This document shows, piece by piece, positions 53,914 through 64,000 of a stretch of 64,000 bases of DNA. The stretch comes from Eutreptiella sp. 'Long Island Sound 2002' (Eukaryota > Euglenozoa > Euglenophyceae > Eutreptiales > Eutreptiaceae), in contig OZ038381.1 of NCBI GenBank assembly GCA_964036045.1, positions 102,367,367-102,431,366 on the forward strand. Direction: 5' to 3'. Under the pieces are notes generated by a model. That model was given only the letters and a program-made list of their open reading frames with translations. It was not told the DNA's origin and did no database searches. The first letter of the stretch is position 1. The number at the start of each line of letters is the position of its first letter. Position numbers and translations under genes: made by a program.

Positions 53914-56789
53914 CGGAGGAAGGGTAAGGGAAGAACCCCCGAGGGGCCACGGAGGCCAGCGGGCGGACACCCCCACGACAGCGACCCCTTCTTCACTGCC
54001 AGCGACGGGGATGAACGAGGCCGCTGACATAGCCGAGGAGTGGCTGGCGGAGGAGGCGGAGACGTCCCCATGGAGCCAGAAGGTGAGGATGAGGATCCCC
54101 CTCCTCCCTACCGGAGCCAGGAGTCTTCCGTGACCGAGACGCCTAGGTGGGGCGACATGGACGAGGATGATGACATGGACTTCGACTACACGAAGAAGCC
54201 CCCATCCTCGGACCCACCGAGGCGACCTGGTGGAGACCCACCGGGACCCCCTGGCAGGGGACCATCAGGACCCCCTGGAGGACGCCCACCAGGTGGACTG
54301 CCCTGGAGGCGGACCACCGGGCTGGGGAGGACCCCCTGGACCGGGCAGGCCCGACGGAGACCCTCCTGGAGGACCCCCTGGAGACCACGACGACCCACCA
54401 GGGAACGGCGACCCAGATACCACCTGGCGGTGGATTGTCTACCTCCGCAGGAGGGTCCAGTTCCTCAAGCGCGAGGTAGACACGGGCAAGGGCGAGATGA
54501 CTCGCATCGCCTGGGTCGCCGCGCGCGCGCAGTGAGAGCTGGACATCGCCAAGATCGAGATGGTCAAGAGCGCCAATGTCGCCACCGCCACCCAGAAGCT
54601 GCGGAACATCGCCAGGGGCGTGACCAGGTCGCTGAACAAGGTCATCAGCGGCCTGCAGCAGAGGTTGGACGCGCTGGAAGCCCGTGGGAGCGTCAGCAGC
54701 GACCACCCACCCCTGGAGTCTGGCTCGTCGGACAACGGCTGGGGACCCGGACCAGGTCCAGGCAGACCCCACGCCCCCGGCAGAGCCCCCAGGAGTCGCC
54801 CCAGCGCCAGTGCCCCCTCTATCAGCGCCCCCTCTCACCACAGCGCGGGCCGCCGCAACAAGCGCGTGCCGCCCGGCAGTGGCAGTGAGGATTGGCGTGA
54901 TGAGTGGCTCAGCGCGGAGTACCACAACCACTGTGCTCCACCGCGGACACCGGTACGCCCCGAACGCCCCGCACCAGCCCCAGAGCCGATCCCAATAGCT
55001 GGTGGACGTTATGGTGGACTCAGGGACGAGGTCCCCAGAGGAGACGTGGAGTGGGATGTCGGCGGAGGTGAGGATCTTGACCTGGACCTGGAGGAGTTTG
55101 ACATCTCCCCGCCGCGTGGTGTACCACGGGAGGTCGCTGAACGCAGCCGCCGGCGCCGTGATGAGGAGGCATACATGGAAGGAGTACGGCGTGAACATCT
55201 AGGTTCAGCGTACATGGAGGAACCACGGCGTGGCCATGCGGATACTGGGGAGGAGATGGAAGTGGTGGCCGTGGGAGTCCGTGGGAGAGGCCGATGGGAA
55301 CCTCCGTCGACCTCACGGCCGGCGTTCATGGTCTCTAAGGCCGTGGATGCCGCCGTATGGGAAGACCTGAAGGACATCAAGCCCCCCATGTACGATGGCA
55401 ACCCCCTCAACCTCGACCGCTTCTTGGAGAAGCTGGACGATCCAGGGGTGACTGTCACTGAAGACATGGATCCCGCAGATGCGGAGAAATATGTCTTCAG
55501 ACGGTTCAGGTACCGCCTGCCGGAAGTGCTCCAAGAGCTATACTTCGTGGCAACCAAGGAGGGGAAGATCAGGACCCTCAATGAAGCCAAGAAGTGGCTG
55601 AACAAGCAGGAGCGGGTGGACGCTCCGCAGATGGCTGCCAAGCGGTGGAAGTCTATCAAGCTTCAGCATGATGGACGGGAGATCCGCCTACGGGATTGGC
55701 GGGACTTCCGAGGGCAATACACCCTCTTCCGCCGCAACGTGGAGGACTGGAACGAGGCTGACGAGCAGGCTCTCCTGCTCTCCATGCTGCCGGAAGCATG
55801 GATCAAAAGAGTCACCAAGGAGGAAGCCAAGAGGGCCAAGTCCAACCACACGGTCAAGATGATGCTCCCCAAAGAGTATCATACGAACGTGGTGGCTTGG
55901 ACGAGGAAGAACGTGGCCCGGGATGTCAAATGGCACTCCCTGCGGAACGCTCTCCTCATCACCGTCTCGGGCAATCGCGAGAAGACCGCGATGTGGCGCC
56001 TTGACGAGTGTGACGTGAGCGGCCAGACCATCCGTCTGCAGGCCATCTCGGCGCGGATGAGCTGCGACGAGATCCTGGAGTGGGTTGGAGAGGAGGTGCT
56101 CAAGGAGTACCGGAACCTCCACCACACCCGCGGGTTGAGGCCCGGCTACCGCGACGTCAACTACGTTGGCGAGGGGCCTGGCGGGGAAGCTGCCATGGAC
56201 CCAGCTGGAGCCGATGGCGATGAAGCTCTCGTCAACGATGAAGCCGACGATGAGCCCGCCCAGATGGCCGTTTGTGCCTTCGTGGCCAACAACGGCGCGG
56301 AGAACAACCGGGGAAGCTGAAAGCCCCGGCAGCCGGGTTGGAAGAAGAAGGAGAAGAGGGACCCTCGCTGCATCGGCGACCTTTGGGGAGTTCATACGAG
56401 CTCACCCTCAGGGCTGTTTCGTGTGTTATGGGAGGAAGAAAGGCTTCAACCATGACCACCGAACATGCCCCACCCACCAGGCCGACACGGAGGCCTACAA
56501 GAAGGTGCACGGGTCGAAGAAGCGTGCACCTGCGGGTATCCGGGAGGCCAAAGTGGAGGTGGACAAGGACGAGCTCTCCAAGCTGATGTCGGTGGGGACC
56601 GAGTTGGCCAAGGAGATCCAGGAGATCAAGAGGAACTGGGTCCCCAGGTCGGACAACAAGAACAAGGAGAACAACAAGAACGACCAGAACAAGGACAAGG
56701 ACAAGAAGCCTGGGAATAGGAGGGAGAAGGGTGTCAACGAGGTTGATGCGGAGGAGAATACCCCTACTTCCACAACCGACGCCCCCTAG
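53911..56789 (+). pseudogene. B5 gag, broken
   Basis: After the ORF1 TGA (followed by CGG) the same frame carries the PPPPY motif (54097-54111) and an acidic run. It has one extra TGA near 54028 where B3 has CGA. The next frame has TGA at 54131 and 54533 (AGA in B3), then a long open part from 54560 to 56320 with helix, linker and the complete capsid-like core (PPMYDGNPLNLDRF at about 55384). TGA at 56318-56320 replaces TGG. The knuckle CFVCYGRKKGFNHDHRTC (56412-56465) and the basic tail lie in the third frame and end at TAG 56787-56789. Confidence 0.8.
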
Positions 56790-58648
56790 CGGAGCCCCTG
56801 CAGCCAAGGGCCCCAGCTAGGGCGGTCGCAGGATGGTGTCGTGGGAAGCGCCACACCATCCCTGTCGGGAGTCGTCAAGCACAAAGGGACTGCCGCGGGC
56901 GGAAGGCCCGGTCCGGCACCCGACAGTCGCGGTGGCGGGGTGAGGGCAAGTAAAGTCACGAACCCTTGCACCCGTCCATCCTTCGCGACCAAGAATGTAT
57001 TCGAACTGCTTCAAGATCTATCCGAGAGTATCTGAGGATCAGCCGGACCGCAGCTGGATGCTGCAGATGGGTAGCCTGAGCCCATTGTCCACGACCTGCA
57101 CCAGTCGCTTGTTGAGCTTCTGAAACGGCCGGAGATCCTGAGCTTGCACGCCGTGCGCCGAGTTGAGCGCGAGCGGCAGTTGCATCTTAAGGTCCGTGCC
57201 TTATGCGGGGAAGTGGAAAAGGTCTTTGACGTGTTGGTTGACACGGGAGCTCAGGTCAGCTTGGTGAAGGTCAGCTTGGCCTACTTCCGCCAGAGTGTTT
57301 GACCGACAGTCGGAAACCTGTCAGGCTGAAGGTGGCAAACGGCCAGTACATGGTGGGAGGCACGAAGGAAGCGGCCATTGGGCTGCAGTTCGTGAACCAC
57401 CGTGAGCTGAGCCGCCCAGACCTCGGCAAGGAAATCCTCCTGCAAGGTCGCCTCTACGAGGCCGAGATGGACTGGGACATGATCGTTGGGTACGACTTCA
57501 TGATGGAGACGGACTCCGGCGTCCTCCCGGCCCAGGCCTCCATGACCCTGTACCAGGACGACCAGCTCTCGTGGCTTTCGTCACCTGAGCACCATGTGGA
57601 ATGCCAATGGATCCACCCGGAACGCAATCAGCTCGAAGTGGCCACGCTTGACACTGAGCCAACTGGGCCAGCAAACCAGGAGTACGGCGTAATGCCGGAA
57701 GTGGCGAGCCGAGTCGTTGCGGACCTGGGAGCTTCAGATCTGGCCCTTGAGGCCTTCTCTTCAGGAACCTTCGCCCATCTTAGGGTTTGTGAGAAGTACT
57801 GGAGCGCCCAAGACTCCGCGTGGAAGAAGCACTGGGGTCCGCATCAGGGCTTGATGTGGATCCATTGCCCTCGATGGGACATTCCAAGAGCGATAGCGAA
57901 GATACACAACGACCGCTCCAAGGCAGTGCTGGTTGTTCCTATGGGATGCACTGAGGAGGAAAGTACCCGACATTGGGTAGTCTCGTTGACCAACATGACC
58001 TTAAACAAGGTCGTCCTACCGGCTGGAGGGAGTGTCTATCAGGACGCTAAGGGACAGCCCATGCCACCCCAGAGATGGCCAACGGAATTCCACTATGTGG
58101 ATGGGGGCCTTGATCAGGCCGACAGTACGCATTTCGTGTGTCTCAACCGCATCGCAGCGGAGCCATGGCGGCAATGCTTCGCGGTTCCCCCTGTTGACAT
58201 CGGAGAATCGGAAGACCCCCTCACCGAAGAGGAGTTGGATCTGGTTCAGGGGTATATGGATCAGCCCTTTCACAACTGGGGAAGCCAGCGTGCGGGCAAG
58301 GGCCAGGAAAAAGCCTGGTGGGAAGTCGACTCGATCGTCTCTGGTTCCTATGATGGAGATACCTTCGTAAGGAGGGTACTGGACCACTTGTCCAGCCAGG
58401 ACGAGCCAATCGGGGGTAACCCACCCACCTATGGCGACCTCTTTCGAGGCAAGACCAGAGATGGCCCTTTGGGCCACCTGGGAGGACAACCTGAGCCGAA
58501 ACCGAGCCGGGTCGCTGCCCCTCAAGTAAGCTCAGTGGTCCAGGTGCCCGGAAAAGCCAAGGCGGAGTCTGATGATTGCCCCAAGATCCAGGCATTGAGG
58601 GCCAGGTTGAAGCAGAAGTATGGGGACACCGTGCCTGCACAGCCATGA
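56787..58648 (+). pseudogene. B5 pol: protease and linker domain, broken
   Basis: Open in the gag frame directly after TAG-CGG-AGC-CCC. Stops at 57033-57035 (CGA in B3) and 57072-57074 (CAG in B3). A short duplication of GTCAGCTTGG near 57265 shifts the frame just after the DTGAQVSLVK active site. From 57299 the frame is open for 449 codons: WDMIVGYDF (57475), the DIRS/Ngaro-like block near 57736-57960, an acidic hinge, ending at the RT deletion junction near 58629. Confidence 0.8.
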
Positions 58649-61371
58649 GCACCCCACTTGGACCTCTCCAGTGGAAGGTGATGCCCATGGGCGTTACCAA
58701 CGCCAATGCGGCTTTTCAGCGGATGCTGGAGAACCTGCTTGAGCCGGTGCGTGACTGTGCGGACCCCTTCATGGACGATGTGATCATCGCGTGCGGGGAC
58801 CCCAGTATGAGCTACGAGGAGCTCCTGGAGGCACATGAGAGGGACGTCACTCGAGTGCTGGACCTTCTGGTTCGGCACAAACTCACGGGCAGCAGTGACA
58901 AGGCCACCATTGCGGTAAGCGAGGTAGTCTTCGCTGGCCACGTAGTCGGGAACGGGCAGCGGAAGCCCATACCAGGCAAGGTGGCTGCGATCGAGCACTG
59001 GGAAAAGCCCAAAACGGTCTCTGAGCTACGGGCGTATCTGGGGTTCTGCCACTACTACTCGGGGTATATCAAGATGTATGCCGAGTATGCAGCTCCCATG
59101 ACGACTATGCTCAAGGGCAACCGAGAGGAGACCAAAAAGGGGTCCAAGAAGGCTCTGGTCTGGGATGCTGATTCCGACCGTGCCTTTGAGGGGATGAAGG
59201 AGGCGCTGCTATCCGCAGTGGGTCTGCACCTCGTGGATCCCGACCGAGTGTTCGTCCTGCGCACTGACGCTTCCGACTACGCCGTTGGCGCTGTGTTGGA
59301 GCAAGTGCTTGACGATGGGAGGCACGTGCCCGTGGCCTTCTGGAGCCGAGTCCTGGCGGAAGGCCAGAGACGCACGTGGACGCTCCGAGAAAAGGAGGCG
59401 TATGCAATCGTCATGGCTCTCAGGAAATGGGCTGGGTATATAGCCCTCCATCCCGTCACCGTCTGCAGCGACCATCAGAGTCTGCAGTCGTGGCACAAGG
59501 AGCACGTGGACACCCCCTCTGGTCCGGCCTCCCGACGGGCAAGATGGCATGAGACCTTGGCCAAGTTCGACCTCACGGTTGTGTATATTCCTGGTAAGGA
59601 TAACACCGTGGCGGACTGTCTCAGTAGGTGGGCCTATCCCGCCAGCAAGGGCATGACGGATATCTCTGCCCATGGCGATGAGGCTGAGACCGCTGAGGCC
59701 AAGAGGATCATTGACATGGAGCGCCTGATGGAGGAGGAGGGTGTTAAATGCTTCGTCGTCATGGCTGCGGATGCCCCCCTCGGAACGAGGATGGGCAGAG
59801 CGGTCAGAGTACTCGCCCCTGATGGAGCTGAGTCCGACAAGCACCTCTTCCCTGAATCCTGCCTCAAGGACGACTGGACCGACGACTACGCTAAGTCTGA
59901 GGCCTTTGCGGCCGAGTATAGGGCTGTGACCGACCCTGATGACGGGCAGAAGTGGCCAAAGGGGCTGACTGAGCAAGATGGCAAGCTCTACCGGAATGGT
60001 AAGCTGCTAGTACAGGAGTCCTGAGTGCTCGAGCTGTGTGAAGCTTGGCACCACCACATGCTGCACCCAGGGGTCAAGAAGCAAGCCCTTGACATGCAGC
60101 GTCGGTTCAAGATCGACCAGATCAATCTCTACACCGCCATCAAGAAGGTCAGGAAGGGTTGCTCGGTCTGTCAAGCCTGCAATCCCGATAACCGGAACAA
60201 CAAGGGGGAAGCCCAATGGACCCCGGTTCCTGACCAGCCCATGGAGAGCGTGGCCATGGACGTCTTCTCCATGCCCGAAGTCCACATTGGCAAGGAGACC
60301 TTTGACTGTGTGGTTCTCTGTGTAGACCGCCACAGCGGCTACGTTGTAGCTGTTCCGGCACGCAAAAAGGGGTTGCTTGCCAAGGAAGTGGCAGTCATGA
60401 TGATTCGTCATTGGCTGACTGTCTTTGACGTCCCCCGCACCATTTGCAGTGACCGAGGGCCCCACTTTACTGGTGGCTGGTTCAAGGCTATGTGTTCCCT
60501 GATGGGAATACGTCATGCCAAGAGCGTCGCCTATCTCAGCCGGTCTAACGGCCGAGCTGAAGTGACTGGACGGCAGCTGTTCGAGAAGCTGCGCAAGATT
60601 CACATCACCAATCCACGGCAAAACTGGTTTGAGGAGATGTGGCCCGCTCTGAAGGCCCATCATGACACCCCCACTCCGGGTGGTTTGTCCCCTCACCAGA
60701 TTCTGTTCGGCAGGGACCCCCTGGGTCGGGGACTTCCCTTGTCGGGTGATGGTATGGCCATGGACGCCAAAGAATTCTTCGCGCGGCAAGAGCAAACGGC
60801 GCGGGACATCCGCCAGCAGCTCCAGAAGGAGCATGCTGAGCGTCAGAAGTCCGCCCCGAGCTCAACAGCGCGGAAGTTCAGGGTGGGAGACCCAGTGTGG
60901 GTGATCAGACCCCGCCCTATGGGCACCCACCACACCAAAACCTGGTTCACACCCGGAGAGGTGGTCCGCAGGATTGGTGAGGGCACCTACCGCATCAAGG
61001 TGGGTCACGAACATGTCCAGGAGCGCCACGAGAGTCAACTCCGTGTGCGGGAACCCGACCTCCGTGGCCAACATGTGTCCCTGAGCTATGCGGCACATGA
61101 GGCTGATTCGGACGACGATTATGCTGAGCAGGACGACTATACCGTCGAGAAGATGCTGGCCCAGCGTCCGAACGCCTCGGCACCCGGAGGTCTGGAGTTC
61201 AAGGTTCGTTGGCGAGGCTATGGGCCGTCCCACGACACCTGGGAACACGTCTCTTCGTTTGTGCCGCGGATTAATTCTCCATTCATGGACTACATCCGCA
61301 GGCACAAGACCAAGGTCCATGTCTCGCACCTGGCAGCACTCACCCGGGCGACTGCAGCCAGGGGCGCCTGA
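58621..61371 (+). pseudogene. B5 pol: partial RT, RNase H, integrase, chromodomain
   Basis: Two open segments in one frame, 58576-60024 and 60025-61371, separated only by a TGA at 60022-60024 (CGA in B3). RT lacks fingers and first catalytic Asp, and the catalytic motif reads FMDDVII, unlike FVDD in B3. RNase H is complete (TDASDYAVGAVLEQ, REKEAYAIVMALRKW, SDHQSLQSW). Integrase is complete: HHHMLHPGVKK, CSVCQAC, MDVFSMPEV, CSDRGPHF, SNGRAEVTGRQ. Chromodomain YTVEKML...FKVRWRGYGPSHDTWE at about 61138-61250. It ends at TGA 61369-61371. Confidence 0.85.
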
Positions 61372-62846
61372 TCATCGCCCTGAGCTCTCCCCTGATGCAT
61401 TTTGAGCGCTTGTGAGGTCAACGGATCGTCCCTTACTTGCTTGCTCTCTCCCATCTTTCGGTGACCTGCCATCAGAGTGGCCATATACCCCCCCCTTGCT
61501 GAATCCAGAGGAGGATGGCCCCTCTCTTCAACTTCTGTTCGTCACTCCCCCCCTTCTGAATCCTTGGGAAACCAGGTAGGGCGACTGACCTTCACATTTT
61601 TTGAGCTCTTAGGGCCTTGAAGCCCATACGACGTTGCGCAACGGATGCCGCTGTCATCGGCATTGCGATTTTTGGTGTGTGATCTGGTCCCATGGCACTT
61701 GCGGGATCCAGACCAGTCGACGTGTGTCTGCAGACTATATATGGCCTGAACTCAGGCGTCTTCCTGTCCACCCTCCTGCATATGCCTTATCCTAACCGGG
61801 GCGTGGTTTTGCGCTCTGTCCAGAGTGTGTTTACACGCCTTTTACCCCGCTTATTGCTTGTTTTCCTGCCCCCCCAGGATATGTGCATCTGTATGTTGAG
61901 TCTTGTCGGCCAATCACTGAGGTGTGGACTGTTTTTCCCCCCCGATGGGATGTGAATCGACTACGAAGGCGCCCTGAGTCGCTGTGTACATGCTCTTACA
62001 TAAGGTCCAGCCTGGACCAGTACCTGAGTACAGATTCTTCTGTTTGAGTGCCTGTGATACCGTGTGCCCTAGTGGCTGTGATGTGCTGAGATCCTGATGG
62101 CGCCAGGCGGGAGCCCAGTTGCCTGAATGCACTCCCAGCGGTCCGCCACTGTCAGTCCCAGTGTGAGCCTACCGACTCGCAGACGCACTTGCAGTCGGGT
62201 GGCGGCCTCATGTGCTCCTGACCTCGGTGAGTCTGCCTGGGAAACTGGTGGTTTGAGGAGTCGACGCCTCCGCCCACACTGCATGAAGACTCCCTCATGT
62301 ATGGCCTTCGTGGTAATAGGGCGAGGGAAAAGACGGCCTTGATGCCCGATCCCTTAAGGAGGAGCTCGTTCGGCTGTACCACTCTGGACTCGCATCGTTG
62401 ATATGGACATGGTGCGCCGGAGGAAGGACCCGCGGGGACTCTCCCCCAGCTGGCGGGCCTTGGGAAGCCTGGGGTAGCCTGATGGATCTTTGTGGTCGCT
62501 TTCGACCTGTAGGACCACCTCGGTCGTCGTGTGACGCCTATGTTGGCCGTGTATGCCACTGTCACTGTGGTGGTGACCCTCGCAGCCGGCACCCGGTGCG
62601 CCTGGTATGGGTTAACGGGTCCTTTGGATGCCGAACAATCGCCGCCAGGACCCGGGACTTGATACTTGATACTATACTTGCAGTTACTAACAGCTACAGC
62701 ACCGTACCTGTCTTACTGTGGGATTTGGGCGGCCTAACCTGCAAATCAGCCTGAAGTGAGGTATGACACCCCCCCCCTTCAGGGGATGGTCCTGGGTACC
62801 CGCTGCCATGCTTGGGTGTTATCCAGCCCCCCCCAGGGTTTGCTCT
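61372..62846 (+). other. B5 noncoding tail with inverted segment 61844-62442
   Basis: Counterpart of 34714-36189. The middle 600 bp are reversed relative to B3 and the flanks are collinear. No convincing ORF. Confidence 0.75.
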
Positions 62847-62857
62847 AAGGAGGGGGG
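62847..62857 (+). other. Polypurine tract of B5
   Basis: AAGGAGGGGGG directly before TGAAGCGG of the 3' LTR, identical to the B3 tract. Confidence 0.85.
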
Positions 62858-64000
62858 TGAAGCGGTACCCAGAACCCCATGACCATGGTGGGGTATACAG
62901 CCTGTCTCCGTGTGCCCACTAACCCCATGTACGGAGGGGAAGACGCCCGGTGAAGCCCGGTGAGAGCCCGGCAGGAGCGTGTCCCTTGCCGTAAAGCCCC
63001 CGTGACGGCATTCCGGCCACTTGGGGCATGTTACCATGTACCAGCAAACTGCCATTTGCCGGTATCTTACTATTTCACCCCAATCTGCCCCGCACCGCCT
63101 TCGGCCGTCGATTCGGCAACCTAACCCTAACAACAGATGTAGGTAAGACGTGTTTGTGTGAGAGATCTGGGCATTTCAGCTATTAGCGGCCGCATCGCAA
63201 CCTATGCGTCGCCCGCTGAGATTTACACATCAGAATATCAGGAATCAGCAGGGTTTTTTTTTCATATTGTTTCCGTAAATTTTCACGCTTCCGTTCTGAT
63301 AATCAATGTTTTGACTGCTGGCTGCTGGCTCGCGACTTTAGCGTAACCGCCAGTTTAACTGTTATTCACAGACATTTTAGCGCAATCCGTGACAAAGACT
63401 CTAAAGTCTTCAGGAATTGCATTGATGCATCTGCAATTTTCACATTGTACACTCGCAACCTTAATCCGAATTTTTCAGGATGTCGAAATCGGATTTTCGA
63501 CTTCGACATCCCTGCACTTGATTTGACCTCTTTCGAGTGGACCTACGTGCTTCCCTATGCACGAATCAACTTTTCTTTTGTCTTGCCCTCCATTTGTCTT
63601 AGAGATATGGGCAAAACAAAGTTGATTCGTGAGGCCACTTGTGAGGGTCATCTCTCGTGTTGCTTGCGAGGAATGACAACAAATAAGCATGGGATGTATT
63701 CACAATACTCTCGACGTAATTTAGGAAGCTTTATACGCCTTGCGTCTCGACACGTGCGCGCTAGCGTAATGGATCATGGTCAAGAGGGTAGAGTTTGCGT
63801 TATAACTCTTTGGCCATGATATTGCGTGCGTTAAGGTAACTTTCGAGTGTAGCGCGCGAGTATTGGTGCTGCATACGAACCTTCTTTGAGTTCGTATGAG
63901 CGATTGACACAAAGTTATGCCCTTGGAGGGGCATGACATATCGTGGGGGAAGCTACCTTTTTGGGCAATATGTGGTATGTGCCATGTGTTGTATTGCGTG
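62858..64000 (+). repeat. B5 3' LTR, first 1.14 kb
   Basis: Collinear with 36201-37340 and cut by the window end. It shares the 3'-type variants with the B3 3' LTR. Confidence 0.9.

Larger units (their letters stand above)
48905..64000 (+). mobile_element. Family B, copy B5 (duplicate of B3), cut by window end
   Basis: Same order and nearly the same sequence as B3: 5' LTR, small ORF, ORF1, gag, pol, noncoding tail, purine tract, start of 3' LTR. It shares the RT deletion with B3 but has its own stops. ORF1 is open here and the 600-bp tail segment is inverted. About 2 kb of the 3' LTR lie outside the window. Confidence 0.92.

Noticed and set aside
1-64000. A host gene or defence system
   Set aside because: All large conserved frames resolve to gag/pol or ORF1 of the two element families; no other domain was found on either strand.

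Overview
This window is repetitive eukaryotic DNA. I see no host gene, tRNA, rRNA, operon or bacterial feature. Almost every base belongs to Ty3/Gypsy LTR retrotransposons of the chromovirus type: protease, reverse transcriptase (RT), RNase H, HHCC/DDE integrase and a C-terminal chromodomain. There are two related families. Family A has LTRs of about 2.5 kb and a tRNA-iMet-like primer binding site. Family B has LTRs of about 3.17 kb starting TGAAGCGG. GC-rich coding DNA beside AT-richer long LTRs, nested insertions and CpG-type decay suggest a large, repeat-rich, cytosine-methylated genome. A plant or green-lineage host is my weak guess; the sequence does not prove it.

Layout. 1-7565: copy A1 (+), the end of its 5' LTR, gag and pol up to RNase H. 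7566-9826: a 65-bp tandem repeat, about 35 copies, that cuts A1 off. 9827-10146: about 320 bp of single-copy DNA. 10147-22287: copy A2 (-), 3' LTR, pol, gag and part of the 5' LTR. 22288-39373: copy B3 (+), complete from LTR to LTR, inserted in the A2 5' LTR. 39374-40200: the rest of that A2 LTR. 40457-44762: copy A4 (+), RNase H to 3' LTR. 44763-48904: copy A5 (-), gag and 5' LTR. 48905-64000: copy B5 (+), cut by the window end in its 3' LTR.

The A5/B5 block repeats the A2/B3 block in the same order. Both the gag breakpoint (18146 against 44763) and the B LTR start (22288 against 48905) are offset by exactly 26,617 bp. The window therefore holds a direct tandem duplication of about 26.6 kb, with a GCA microhomology at its junction. 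The duplication followed the B insertion, because the two B 5' LTRs share variants with each other that the two 3' LTRs lack.

No copy looks able to move by itself. Gag and pol carry stops and frameshifts, many of them CGA-to-TGA changes. B3 and B5 both lack the N-terminal part of RT. The coding plan is still readable and is unusual. In both families pol lies in the same frame as gag, behind one stop codon in a shared context (stop, NGG, AGC, CCC). Family B also has an extra coiled-coil ORF before gag that ends in UGA CGG. A domain recalling the RNase H-like region of DIRS/Ngaro elements lies between protease and RT. The family B LTR carries a row of perfect inverted repeats, and a 600-bp segment downstream of pol is inverted between B3 and B5.
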